Below, piece by piece: positions 44,730 to 52,790 of a stretch of DNA of 64,000 bases; the stretch's first letter is position 1, and each line of letters starts with the position of its first letter. Below the pieces are notes generated by a model, which saw only the letters and a list, made by a program, of their open reading frames with translations, did not search any database and was not told the origin of the DNA. The translations under genes were made by a program, and so were the position numbers. Source of the DNA: Qipengyuania sp. ABI-127-1 (GTDB taxonomy: Bacteria > Pseudomonadota > Alphaproteobacteria > Sphingomonadales > Sphingomonadaceae); contig JALJCR010000002.1 of the NCBI GenBank assembly GCA_022953095.1, positions 558,001 through 622,000 on the forward strand, written 5' to 3'.

Positions 44730-45303
44730 ACCGCCGCTCTGCTTCTTCCAAGGCCACCGGGTCGTTGACGTTGAAAAAGGGATCGCAAGCGGGTTCGGTC
44801 TCCCATTCGACGCTCACTGCATTCACGCGATGCGCAAACCCCCTCAGCGATTGCCCGCCTTTTGCCAGATACTCCGCCAGCGCGCCGCGATCCGCGCGCC
44901 AGAGCGTGGCCAGCGGCTGATCGCGCCCGAGGCTTGTCGGCATCGCAGCACCGCCATCGCCGATGGCGGCTGACAGGCGCGCAACGAGGTTGTTGGGAAG
45001 GAAAGGCTGGTCGCAGCCTATCACCAGAACATGCTCGCGTTTTGTTGCCAGGGCAAAATCGAAGGCGCTCGCCAAAGCGCTGATGGGGCCAATTCCGGTA
45101 TGGCGGTCGATCAGCAGGGGCAGGCTTTCATCGAACAACTGACCGGCCTCGCGAACAGCGAGTGCGACGTGATCTGACCGGGCCGTGGCCCAGTCACACG
45201 CATGTCTGAGGAGTGTTGCCCCACCCAGCATGCGCAGCGGTTTGGAACCGCCCATGCGCTTTCCCAGCCCGCCGCAAGCGATGACGATACCCGGTTTTAC
45301 CAT
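44710..45303 (-). CDS. mobA: Molybdenum cofactor guanylyltransferase
   Basis: Adds GMP to Mo-molybdopterin to form the bis-MGD cofactor NarG needs. It is 197 residues. The nucleotide loop reads CGGLGKRMGGSKPLRML where LAGGxGxRMGGxDK is usual, so the first Ala is Cys and the Asp before Lys is Ser. Other motifs: GPISALASAF, LVIGCDQPFLP, NVNDPVALEE. These fit a working enzyme. A small HisI-like ORF ends 6 bases upstream in the same direction, so mobA is probably its operon partner. Confidence 0.9.
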   Translation of the reverse strand: MVKPGIVIACGGLGKRMGGSKPLRMLGGATLLRHACDWATARSDHVALAVREAGQLFDESLPLLIDRHTGIGPISALASAFDFALATKREHVLVIGCDQPFLPNNLVARLSAAIGDGGAAMPTSLGRDQPLATLWRADRGALAEYLAKGGQSLRGFAHRVNAVSVEWETEPACDPFFNVNDPVALEEAERRFRRTRR

Positions 45304-45309
45304 CTGATA

Positions 45310-45570
45310 TCAGAGATCCGCTTCATGCCATGCAGACTTTCCCGTGTGACAGGCGATTGGTGTGGTTAATCGTTCCGCACCCGGTTTCGGGATTGAAAGG
45401 CGAAGGAATATGACTTCCCTATCGAGGCCGTCTTCCTGATTGTCCTCGCCATATAGACGCATATCTAAGGACCAGAAACACTCTAGCGCGGCAGATCGAG
45501 ACCATTCCTTACGGTCGGCTAGTAGTTTCCCTAGAGGTTGCTTTACCACGAGTTTCTGAGGTGCTGACAT
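45310..45570 (-). CDS. Small ORF with HisI-like motifs, upstream of mobA
   Basis: An 86-codon frame whose stop is 6 bases before the mobA start, same direction. Parts resemble phosphoribosyl-AMP cyclohydrolase (HisI): KEWSRSAALECFW recalls the WSRSR...LW motif, and PIACHTGKSAW recalls ACHTGRRSCF. The metal-binding DCD and the final Cys of HisI are missing. So if real it is a divergent or degenerate HisI-like protein without the known catalytic set. The ribosome site is poor and codon use is less GC-rich than in the neighbours, so a decayed gene is possible. Similarity was judged by eye only. Confidence 0.45.
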   Translation of the reverse strand: MSAPQKLVVKQPLGKLLADRKEWSRSAALECFWSLDMRLYGEDNQEDGLDREVIFLRLSIPKPGAERLTTPIACHTGKSAWHEADL

Positions 45571-45594
45571 ATGCAGACCGGATAGGAGAACCGG

Positions 45595-47682
45595 GTGACG
45601 GCTTTGCAGTGCATCGACAGACTAATCGGCTTCGAATCCGATAATGCGATTGCTGTGGAATTCGGTCGCGAGCGCATTAGGTCGGTGCGCAAGATCATAC
45701 ATCTTTACTATCTTGCGATCCTTGCTCCTTTCGCAGTGGTTGCCTGGATCAAATGGGACCATTTGGCCACCAAGCTGGTCGGCGCGATTCTTCTACTAGC
45801 GGTACTCCTGCGCTTTCGTCACTGGATGTATGCGCTGCCTCCGGGAAAATCAGAGGACGTAAATCCCATAACCGCGCGGGTGACAGGCGGAATGGTGGTT
45901 CTCCTGTCCTGCGCGCAGAGTTATTTCTATTTGTCGATCGCATTCGCCAGCGCTGCTGCATCGCCGCAGGGTATAGAATGGTTGCAGATTCTGGGCCTTG
46001 GGCTCCTCACCGCCCTGGTTCAAGGTGCTGCCCTCACCGGGATAATTTTCGCATCGAGAGTGATTTTCTTCTGTTTCGTGTTGCCGCTGGTGTTGGCTGT
46101 CCTCTACCTTTTTGCGGCTGAAAACCTGGCGGCTTCCTCGGCGGTGGTCGTGCTCACTGCGCTCAGTTTCTACCTCGCGGAGTCCAGCCACAAGGTGCAG
46201 CTGCGGCTGTTCAAGGCGCAGTACGATGCGGATCATGCGCTTTTGCGGATGGAAAAGATCAACCTCGAACTGACGGATGCGCGCAGGAATGTTCAGCACC
46301 GGGCAGAGTATGACGATCTTACTGGGGTGAGAAACCGGTTCGCCTTCATCCGCGATGTGGAAGAGATACTGGCTGACGGACACTGCGGGCTACTGGCTCT
46401 GGTCGATCTCGACCGGTTCAAGCCGATCAACGATCTCTACGGCCATCACGCCGGTGATCAAGTGCTGCGCTATGTTGCCCGGCGATTGCAGCGTGTCGTG
46501 CCGCCCCACGCTATCGTGGGGCGCTTGGGTGGAGACGAATTCGGATTGTTCGTCAGCGGTCCCGATTGCGTGAAAGAAATGTTGAGCCTGGTAGCGATGT
46601 GCGACCGGGCGCTCGATCATTTGCGCAGGCCCATCCGGCTGTCGAACACTGTGGTCAGGGTGGGAGCAAGTGCGGGCGCTCGCCTTGTCGCATCGGGCAC
46701 GACCGATGTCGGTCAGGCGCTGCGCGAGGCTGACGTGGCCCTGTATGTTGCCAAACGCGAAGGTGACGAGACAACCACGCTTTTCGATCAGAAAATCAGC
46801 GACGAAACCTTGCGTACCCACGCTATCGAGGCTGAGCTGATAAAGCTGGACTCGGACGAGTGCCTGTCGCTCGCTTACCAGCCGATCGTCAATCTCCGGA
46901 CGGGCGAGCTGGCGTCGTTCGAAGCGCTTGCCAGATGGTACCACCCCACGCTGGGTGAAGTTTCGCCGGTACAGTTCATTCCGATAGCCGAGAGGCTTGG
47001 CCAGATACGGGAAATAACGCTCACTTTGCTGGAAAAAGCGTTGGAATTCGCCGCAGATTGGCAACCACCATGCCGGTTATCCTTCAACCTGAGTGCCGCG
47101 CATATTTGCAGCGAGGGCGCGGCCGACGAAATCGTGGCGCTCATCTCCCGCAAGCAATTTCCGTCCAGCCGCTTGCAGTTCGAGATTACCGAAACGGCCA
47201 TGTTGGTGAATTTCGAGGTTGCTCGAAAAAACGTTGAAATCCTGCGCCGCGCCGGATGCAGGATTGCGCTCGATGATTTCGGTGCCGGTTTCGCCTCGCT
47301 GGTCTATCTGCGCGAAATCAAGTTCGACAAAGTAAAGATAGATGGTTCGCTGATCCGGGAAGCGCGGCATCCCAAGGGGCGCGACATGCTTCGCGGCGTG
47401 ATCAAGATGATCGAGGCGATGAAGCTGGAAAGCGTTGCCGAATACATCGCTACGGCGGAAGACCATGAGACGGCGCTGAATTTGGGCGCGGGATTTGGCC
47501 AGGGTTTCTACCTCGGTCGCCCTCTATCCCGGGGCGGAGTGCTCGATTTGCTGCGGCAGCACCGATCGCGCTCATCGGGCAATATGGACAGTCTCCTAGG
47601 CCACCATGCAAGCGGGCGGGGTACGCTCAAAACCGACGGCATGGGCAGCATGCGATCGCTTCCTGTCCCGGCAAACAGCTAG
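45595..47682 (+). CDS. Membrane GGDEF-EAL protein (cyclic di-GMP turnover)
   Basis: A 695-residue signalling protein. Residues ~30-205 hold about six membrane segments, then a short helical linker (~205-245). The GGDEF domain has DDLTGVRNRFAF and an intact active site RLGGDEFGLF (~310-319), so cyclic di-GMP synthesis is possible. The EAL domain has FEALARWYHP (~441-450), EITETAML, ALDDFGAGFASL and KIDGSLI, so phosphodiesterase residues are largely present. It may do either reaction, or one may be regulatory. GTG 45595 has AGGAGA 5 bases upstream. Divergent from the HisI-like/mobA pair. Signal sensed is unknown. Confidence 0.93.
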   Translation: MTALQCIDRLIGFESDNAIAVEFGRERIRSVRKIIHLYYLAILAPFAVVAWIKWDHLATKLVGAILLLAVLLRFRHWMYALPPGKSEDVNPITARVTGGMVVLLSCAQSYFYLSIAFASAAASPQGIEWLQILGLGLLTALVQGAALTGIIFASRVIFFCFVLPLVLAVLYLFAAENLAASSAVVVLTALSFYLAESSHKVQLRLFKAQYDADHALLRMEKINLELTDARRNVQHRAEYDDLTGVRNRFAFIRDVEEILADGHCGLLALVDLDRFKPINDLYGHHAGDQVLRYVARRLQRVVPPHAIVGRLGGDEFGLFVSGPDCVKEMLSLVAMCDRALDHLRRPIRLSNTVVRVGASAGARLVASGTTDVGQALREADVALYVAKREGDETTTLFDQKISDETLRTHAIEAELIKLDSDECLSLAYQPIVNLRTGELASFEALARWYHPTLGEVSPVQFIPIAERLGQIREITLTLLEKALEFAADWQPPCRLSFNLSAAHICSEGAADEIVALISRKQFPSSRLQFEITETAMLVNFEVARKNVEILRRAGCRIALDDFGAGFASLVYLREIKFDKVKIDGSLIREARHPKGRDMLRGVIKMIEAMKLESVAEYIATAEDHETALNLGAGFGQGFYLGRPLSRGGVLDLLRQHRSRSSGNMDSLLGHHASGRGTLKTDGMGSMRSLPVPANS

Positions 47683-47696
47683 CAAGTCCACAGCCC

Positions 47697-47713
47697 ACGC
47701 CAAGCATTGGCGT
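47697..47713. terminator. Possible bidirectional terminator hairpin
   Basis: ACGCCAA-GCA-TTGGCGT is a perfect 7-bp stem with a 3-base loop, placed between two convergent genes (GGDEF-EAL end 47682, muramidase end 47721). Only a short T-rich stretch follows (TTCGGGTTT), so termination strength is uncertain. Confidence 0.45.
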
Positions 47714-47720
47714 TCGGGTT

Positions 47721-48509
47721 TCAGTTTGCAGCCAGTGCCGCCCAGGTCTTTTCGCCGACCAGGCCATCGGCGGAAAGGTCTTTCGATTTCTGAAAAGCGA
47801 TCACCGCCCGTCTGGTAATCGGACCGAAATAGCCGTCGGCGAGAATATGCAGGAGGTTCTGCACCGCGCGGACCGGGTCTCCCCGATCTCCTTGACGCAG
47901 CAACGGGCGTGCGGAGGGCGCATGTGGGTCGCTCGCGGCATGGAAGCGATAGGAAGCTTCGAGCTTCTCGTCATATCTGTTGGCGCGATATGCCGGGCCG
48001 TTGTAGCCGCGTGCGAATTGCGCCCAGTCACGGCGAATGAGCGCGGCGTCCAGCTTGCTCGACTTCACCAAAGCGACGAATGCGCGGAGCTGAGCAGGCT
48101 CGCCCGAGACCATGGCGGAAACGAAATCTTCGACATCGTCGAAGCCGCATATGCGATAATTATCGCCCATGATCTGGAAGGCCCCCCAACTTGCCGATCG
48201 CAACGCCGCGTCGCGATCGAGGTCGATTGCCTGGGCAAGTCGGTCGTATTCCTTCCTCCCTCCCTTATATCCGCCCGGGCCTGGCTGCGAAATGGCCGGA
48301 TGCGAACGGTCGTACCGGCGTTTCGTCAGGCGCGAGAAATAATGTCTCTCGAAAAGGATCTTCGGGCGCTTGTCGGCAAGGAAACCGCCGCGGCTTTCGA
48401 CATCGATCACCGCGCGTACGGCCGCGACCCGGCAGCCGATGTCGCGAGCGGCCTTCTCTATGGCTTCGTCATCGAGTGGCGATGCCGGGCCGACAAATTG
48501 CAAGGACAT
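47721..48509 (-). CDS. N-acetylmuramidase-like protein with C-terminal peptidoglycan-binding domain
   Basis: A 262-residue protein. The first domain (~1-180) has VRAVIDVESRGGFLADKRPK, FERHYFSR, SWGAFQIMGDNYR and QFARGYNGPAY, matching the N-acetylmuramidase (DUF3380-type) fold; the Glu in VES is the likely catalytic residue. The C-terminal part (~200-262) is a peptidoglycan-binding repeat: LLRQGDRGDPVRAVQNLL through LSADGLVGEKTWAAL. No signal peptide is seen, so export might depend on another route or phage-type holin. ATG 48509 has GGAGAA 6 bases upstream; the frame to 48557 is longer but lacks support. Such genes also occur in prophage remnants, but no phage genes surround it. Confidence 0.85.
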   Translation of the reverse strand: MSLQFVGPASPLDDEAIEKAARDIGCRVAAVRAVIDVESRGGFLADKRPKILFERHYFSRLTKRRYDRSHPAISQPGPGGYKGGRKEYDRLAQAIDLDRDAALRSASWGAFQIMGDNYRICGFDDVEDFVSAMVSGEPAQLRAFVALVKSSKLDAALIRRDWAQFARGYNGPAYRANRYDEKLEASYRFHAASDPHAPSARPLLRQGDRGDPVRAVQNLLHILADGYFGPITRRAVIAFQKSKDLSADGLVGEKTWAALAAN

Positions 48510-48800
48510 GGCTTTTCTCCATCCAGCATGTGTCCGAGACGACCGGCCGTGAGGCAAATGCCCATCCGGTTCATCTCAGTGCGACTCGTGATGACGCCCC
48601 TTCGGCGTGTAGGAAAGCGGCCCGATCGCCTGGCATGGTTTCCGAGGGCGCGGCTGGATCATCTTGCAAGAACCGGTCGCATTTCCTCCAGGCGATTGCG
48701 CGATGATGGGTGAGCTTTCCCGGCTCGAAGTTTCGCCAGGAACCGACGACGCACTGCCAGGTTCATCGTCGGGGGCGCGATGTGAACAGCCCGGATCACA

Positions 48801-50306
48801 TCAAGCGACGTTCCAGATAGCGATATCGTCACCGTTCCGGTGGATCGTTCCACTCGTTCCGACAGGCTCCGCCTTTCCATCGGTGAAGAAGGCGATCGTC
48901 TCCACATCGTCGGCGGAAATGCGGGCAAGGGTTCGAGCCCCTTCGGGTGTCCGTGCGATGACGACGCCCGATCGCGGCGCTCCACTGCGATCGTAATGCA
49001 CCGTATAGGTTTCGACGGTGGCGGGGCCGCTATAGTGCTCATCGAGAGACGGTATCTCTCTGCGCCTTCGGTCCGCCTCTGCTTGGTAATCGAAATCCTG
49101 CGGGAATTGCGCGTCGGTGGGACACCCGGACAGCAGGATCGTATGGTTGTGCGTGGCATAGCCGCCATTGGCGAATAACAGGCCCTTATCCGTCGTTCCG
49201 CGAAGGGCCTCGACCATCGCGGCGACGGCGTGGCTCATATAATTGCCGATCGGCCCGCCACCGAAAGTGAGCCCGCCGAAGACTGTGGCCGACTTGTCGA
49301 CCGGCCATCCGAGGACGCGGCGCGCCATCTTCGGCACGCAGGGAAAACAGCTATAGAGTTCGACATGCGCGAGATCGCCGACCGTGACAGCGTTCAGTTC
49401 CATCGTTTTCTCCAGCGAGACCACCAGGCTGGGCGATGCATCGTAGCGATCACGTTCGAGAAAATTGCCGCTTTCGTGCGCGGCTGCGCCGTAACCGACA
49501 TGGACAAGACGATCGCTCGCGATTCCCCGGCGTTTGGCTTCCGCAAGCGAGGTCATGATGAAGCCGGCGCCTTGGTTGACCGAGGCATTGGCGACCTGCA
49601 GCTTGGTGTAGGGGAAGGCGATCGGTCGGTTGCTCTCAGTCGGCGTGACGATGTCTTCGGCCGTGACGGGGGTCCTGATCCATGCCCCTTGGTTCTCGGC
49701 CGCGACCTCACTCATTCGCGCCCATATCTGGCCGCTCTCGGCCTGCCCTTCGGCGAGGGACTGGCCATATGCGGCGCGGCCTGCATTCTCGTATAACGGA
49801 TAAACATCGGTCGGAACGATCAGGCCATAGCTTTGTGCATAGCCCTTGCGCACGCGGTGCGTCGCATCGCGCAGGGCATTGGGTTTTTCGCCAGTCGCGT
49901 CCTTTTTCATGGCGGCAAGCCCGGCGGCGGTCCGGAGCGCTTCTCCGCCGGTAACGGCGCAGATTTTCGCATCCCCTCGACCGATCCGGTTGGCCGCCTC
50001 GTTCAACAGCAGGATCGGGCTGTCGCCATTGGGCATGGCGGTCTGCATGCGGTGGGACGGATCGATCCCGAGCCTGTCTGCCAGCTTTTCGTCGACGGGG
50101 TTGAGTTGCGGCCAGCCCAGCTGTGCGACCACGGCCAGCGAATCGCAATCGGCAAGCAGGCCGTGCCCGGCATCCGCATCGGCACGGCGCAGCGCTTCGG
50201 CCATCAGGCCCACAGGATCGAGGCCGTCGCCGGGCTGTTCGGGCCGGTCGTTGATCTGCCCCACGCCGACGATGACGGGAATTCTATCGGGGTCCTGATC
50301 TGGCAC
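48801..50306 (-). CDS. Thiolase-like protein (acetyl-CoA acetyltransferase family, SCP2-like)
   Basis: A 501-residue thiolase-fold protein. It opens IPVIVGVGQINDRP and continues with AVTGGEALRTAAGLAAMKKD, NGGYATHNHTILLSG and a C-terminal beta-rich extension (~410-500), a layout common in stand-alone sphingomonad and mycobacterial thiolase-like proteins. I see no obvious nucleophilic Cys in the usual place after VTGG, where Glu-Ala stands, so it may not condense acetyl-CoA. GTG 50306 has AGGAGA 7 bases upstream. Monocistronic. The IS element begins about 100 bases upstream of it, which could affect its promoter. Confidence 0.85.
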   Translation of the reverse strand: MPDQDPDRIPVIVGVGQINDRPEQPGDGLDPVGLMAEALRRADADAGHGLLADCDSLAVVAQLGWPQLNPVDEKLADRLGIDPSHRMQTAMPNGDSPILLLNEAANRIGRGDAKICAVTGGEALRTAAGLAAMKKDATGEKPNALRDATHRVRKGYAQSYGLIVPTDVYPLYENAGRAAYGQSLAEGQAESGQIWARMSEVAAENQGAWIRTPVTAEDIVTPTESNRPIAFPYTKLQVANASVNQGAGFIMTSLAEAKRRGIASDRLVHVGYGAAAHESGNFLERDRYDASPSLVVSLEKTMELNAVTVGDLAHVELYSCFPCVPKMARRVLGWPVDKSATVFGGLTFGGGPIGNYMSHAVAAMVEALRGTTDKGLLFANGGYATHNHTILLSGCPTDAQFPQDFDYQAEADRRRREIPSLDEHYSGPATVETYTVHYDRSGAPRSGVVIARTPEGARTLARISADDVETIAFFTDGKAEPVGTSGTIHRNGDDIAIWNVA

Positions 50307-50412
50307 GTATGCTCTCCTCTCGCTGCCATGCGTAGCAAGCGAGTTTCAAGCTGCAACCGAAAGTTCAAAGAGAGCTGGCTGGGGTGGCAGGGACCTCAGC
50401 CAAGAAAATTAT

Positions 50413-50441
50413 GGGGGTCTATCCCCTTGCCATACGTAACG
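50413..50441 (+). repeat. Left terminal inverted repeat of the IS element
   Basis: GGGGGTCTATCCCCTTGCC continuing to AACG; pairs with 52400-52428. It also contains the -35-like TTGCCA (50427-50432) of the transposase promoter; TATAAT at 50452-50457 follows after 19 bases. Confidence 0.8.
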
Positions 50442-50457
50442 GATTAAGCTATATAAT
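50427..50457 (+). promoter_or_regulatory. Predicted transposase promoter
   Basis: TTGCCA (50427) and TATAAT (50452) separated by 19 bases, partly inside the left inverted repeat. The expected start of transcription is within a few bases of the transposase ATG 50463, so the message may be leaderless or nearly so. Confidence 0.5.
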
Positions 50458-50462
50458 GGGCT

Positions 50463-51350
50463 ATGACGAAGCCCATCACCACCGCCCAATTCTTTCGCCT
50501 CTATCCTGACGACGAAACCTGCCTCCAGCACCTGTTCAATGTTCGCTTTGGACAGGGTTACGAATGTCCGAAATGTGAGCGTGAAAGTAAGTGGTTCCGT
50601 ATCAAGGCGGAGCGCGCTTATTCCTGTCAGTGGTGTGGCCACCACCTGCACCCGACAGTCGGCACCCCGTTCGAAAAGACGCGGACCCCGCTGCAATTGT
50701 GGTTCTATGCCATCCATCTGTTCACCACCACGCGGCACGGCGTGTCGGCCAAGGAATTGGAGCGACAGCTAGGCATGACCTACAAGACCGCTTGGCGCAT
50801 GGCGAAGCTGATCCGCGAACACATGACGGACGTAGATGGTGACGCGCCCGTTGGCGGCCCATTCAAGAAGGTCCAGATCGATGAGACGTTCGTTGGCGGT
50901 TATCGCCGGAACGGCATGGGCGGCAAAGGCAAGGCAGTCGTTTTCGGGATGCTCGAAAAGGGCGGCGATGTAGTCACCGAGGTTGTGGTTGATCGCAAGA
51001 GCGGCACGCTACTCCCGCATGTCGTCAAGCACGTCCTTCCCTACAGCGAGGTACATACCGATACGCTGCGCTCTTACGGCGGACTGGGCACCATCAAGGG
51101 CTACTGGCACAAACAAGTCGATCACTCGAAAGAACAATACGTTTGCCACGAAAGCGGTGCGACCGTGAATGCAATCGAAAGCTTCTGGAGCCACTTGAAG
51201 CGTTCAATCGGCGGAACGCACACCAGCGTCAGCCCGAAATACCTTGGCCTCTATACCAAGGAATTCGAGTATCGCTTCAATCGTCGCAATCGTCCGGAGA
51301 CGATGCTTCCGGAACTTCTTTCGACTTTCCGGCCATTGAGCGCAGAGTAG
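50463..51350 (+). CDS. IS1595-family transposase (ISXO2-like)
   Basis: A 295-residue transposase. The N-terminal zinc ribbon is CPKC (Cys35, 38) with CQWCG (Cys55, 58). A helical DNA-binding part follows (LERQLGMTYKTAWRMAKLIR). The catalytic core has VQIDETFVGG (first Asp, near residue 141), EVHTDTLRSYGG (second Asp) and VNAIESFWSHLKR (Asn/Glu region), as expected for ISXO2/IS1595. The chain appears intact, so the element may still move. ATG 50463 has no Shine-Dalgarno. Confidence 0.93.
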   Translation: MTKPITTAQFFRLYPDDETCLQHLFNVRFGQGYECPKCERESKWFRIKAERAYSCQWCGHHLHPTVGTPFEKTRTPLQLWFYAIHLFTTTRHGVSAKELERQLGMTYKTAWRMAKLIREHMTDVDGDAPVGGPFKKVQIDETFVGGYRRNGMGGKGKAVVFGMLEKGGDVVTEVVVDRKSGTLLPHVVKHVLPYSEVHTDTLRSYGGLGTIKGYWHKQVDHSKEQYVCHESGATVNAIESFWSHLKRSIGGTHTSVSPKYLGLYTKEFEYRFNRRNRPETMLPELLSTFRPLSAE

Positions 51351-51468
51351 CTTCAAAGGCATCGCGGTCGCCAATCTCGCCCTCGTGTTCGGCGATGAAC
51401 TGGTCGAGTTTGCCTTGCTCTATGGCTTTACGCAGCGCCGTCATCAATTCGCCTCCGGAATTCGACAA
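51277..51468 (-). CDS. Small passenger protein of the IS element
   Basis: A 63-residue charged protein: MTALRKAIEQGKLDQFIAEH, then EGEIGDRDAFEATLRSMAGK and a short acidic tail. I recall similar small proteins beside IS1595-type transposases; function is unknown. The start is ATG 51468 or the internal ATG 51444, which overlaps the end of the broken passenger gene by 17 bases. Its 3' part is antisense to the transposase gene's last 74 bases. Confidence 0.55.
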   Translation of the reverse strand: MSNSGGELMTALRKAIEQGKLDQFIAEHEGEIGDRDAFEATLRSMAGKSKEVPEASSPDDCDD

Positions 51469-52340
51469 TCTGAATCCGCTTCAATTCCCCGTTCTTATAG
51501 CCCTTGCGAGCAAGAACCTCAATTTGCGCCCGGTTTTGGGCCGCTAGGGTGTAAGGGTTGCCGTCCTCTTTGAAAGTGGGATCGTCCACGTCGGCCATGA
51601 GAAACCCATCTTCTTTATCGGGATTCTCAACACTCAGGCCATTCGAGTGAAACTTGAAACCATCCGTCCGCAGCGTAATCGGCTCCAAGCCCTCCCAATC
51701 CAATTTTTGAGAGTCCCGGATAGCATCGGCGCCCGTCTTATCAACTTCAACAGCGGGGGGCATTACCAGCTAGAAACGAAGCCTCGCTTACAGAGCGACC
51801 GACCGGAGCAACGTAATTCTGCGCAGCCGCGCCACTACCGTCAATTGCACGGCGAAGCATGTCTCGCATACCCTCGCGCTCGACGTGTTGGCGCTCATCC
51901 TTACGATCCAACGCGCTTAGCGAGTCCCTGTGCATCTGCGTCATGCCCTCTATCGTGTCATGATGCATCTCAGCCATTTTCGTGATCGCTAACTCCACCG
52001 CGGAATCCTTTCCTCGGAACCGATCAAGGACCGCCCCGACCTAGTAAGCAACGACCTCCGGTCCAATTGCCTGGAGCACCGGAACACCGACCGCCAGCGC
52101 GTCCGAAAGCTCCTGAAAGAAAGCTGGGTTTGTATAGGAACCCGCTTCCGGTTCTTTGACTTTGAGTACCAAGCCGGCTCGATCACCACGCTTGGGAAGA
52201 CGCTCTTCGGTAATGATGATGAGAATGTCTGAAACCATGCGGTCCAGTCCTTGCAAGGACTGGCCGTAGAGCTTTGCGTCGATTGCGTTTCTAGATGCGT
52301 CGCCACCATCGTAACTTATCAAAATGTCTGGATTAGACAT
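51428..52340 (-). pseudogene. Decayed larger passenger gene of the IS element
   Basis: Three pieces form one protein of about 300 residues. Piece one (ATG 52340 to TAG 52041-52043) begins MSNPDILISYDGGDASRNAI and LYGQSLQGLDRMVSDILIII. Piece two continues in the same frame after the TAG (VGAVLDRFRGKDSAVELAIT through AAQNYVAPVGRSVSEASFL). Piece three is in another frame (VEVDKTGADAIRDSQ, LRTDGFKFHSNGLSVENP, YTLAAQNRAQIEVLARKGY) and ends at 51428. The frame changes at a run of six C (plus-strand G 51755-51760); one fewer C restores it. So one nonsense codon and one frameshift. I recognise the pattern as a conserved hypothetical of transposons; function unknown. Confidence 0.65.
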
Positions 52341-52394
52341 ACCCGATCCCCCTGATAGGCAGGTCGGCATGCGATAGGGCGTGCTACATTTGAG

Positions 52395-52790
52395 TCAAGC
52401 GTTACCTATGCGGAGGGGATACACCCCCGCAAAAACGATGACTGTCCAACGACGATCCGCCTTACGCACAATACTGAGCGCGCTCGAAGCCTGTTCTAAC
52501 GCATCGGCAACAGCTCGGCGCGCTGTACCAAATCTTCGCTGCAGCCTTCGCCTCGCTCCTGACGATAGGCGAGTGGCAAAATCGAAAGCGCGCAGGGCGG
52601 CGCCCTCAGCCGCGCAATCGTGCAGCTCCGCGTGAAGGGCTTCAACGATCCACCACGCTGCGGTCCTACCTTCAAGATCGAAGCCAGACAGGTCCGTGGC
52701 ACCGTCCAGAACCCAGGCAACACCTTCCGCATATCCGAACCTGTCCTCATTTCCGCGCGGGGAGGCTGCTTCGGTGATCGCCTGTATCAT
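52395..52790 (-). pseudogene. PP2C-like protein phosphatase, truncated by the IS element
   Basis: The N-terminal 120 residues of a PP2C-type phosphatase: AASPRGNEDRFGYAEG and VAWVLDGATDLSGF hold the NED and DGA metal-site motifs. Coding sequence stops being phosphatase-like at IVFAG and then reads through the right inverted repeat to a stop at 52395. The C-terminal half is not found left of the element. ATG 52790 overlaps the symporter stop (ATGA), so it was the last gene of the amino-sugar operon. Whether it had a signalling role for transport is unknown. Confidence 0.7.
52400..52428 (-). repeat. Right terminal inverted repeat of the IS element
   Basis: Minus-strand reading GGGGGTGTATCCCCTCCGC continuing to AACG, matching the left repeat at 24 of 29 positions. 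It supplies the last codons of the truncated phosphatase frame. Confidence 0.8.

Larger units (their letters stand above)
50413..52428. mobile_element. IS1595-family insertion element with passenger genes, 2016 bp
   Basis: Bounded by 29-bp imperfect terminal inverted repeats, each beginning with five G: left 50413-50441 (GGGGGTCTATCCCCT...), right 52400-52428 (on the minus strand GGGGGTGTATCCCCT...). They agree at 24 of 29 positions. Inside are the rightward transposase and, leftward, a small passenger gene and a decayed larger passenger gene. The family makes 8-bp target duplications, but the flanks (AAAATTAT left, GCAAAAAC right) do not match, so a deletion or rearrangement after insertion is likely. 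The right end truncates a PP2C-like gene. Confidence 0.82.

Noticed and set aside
47721-48509. Muramidase as sign of a prophage
   Set aside because: No integrase, capsid, tail or holin genes nearby; single lysozyme-like genes occur outside phages.
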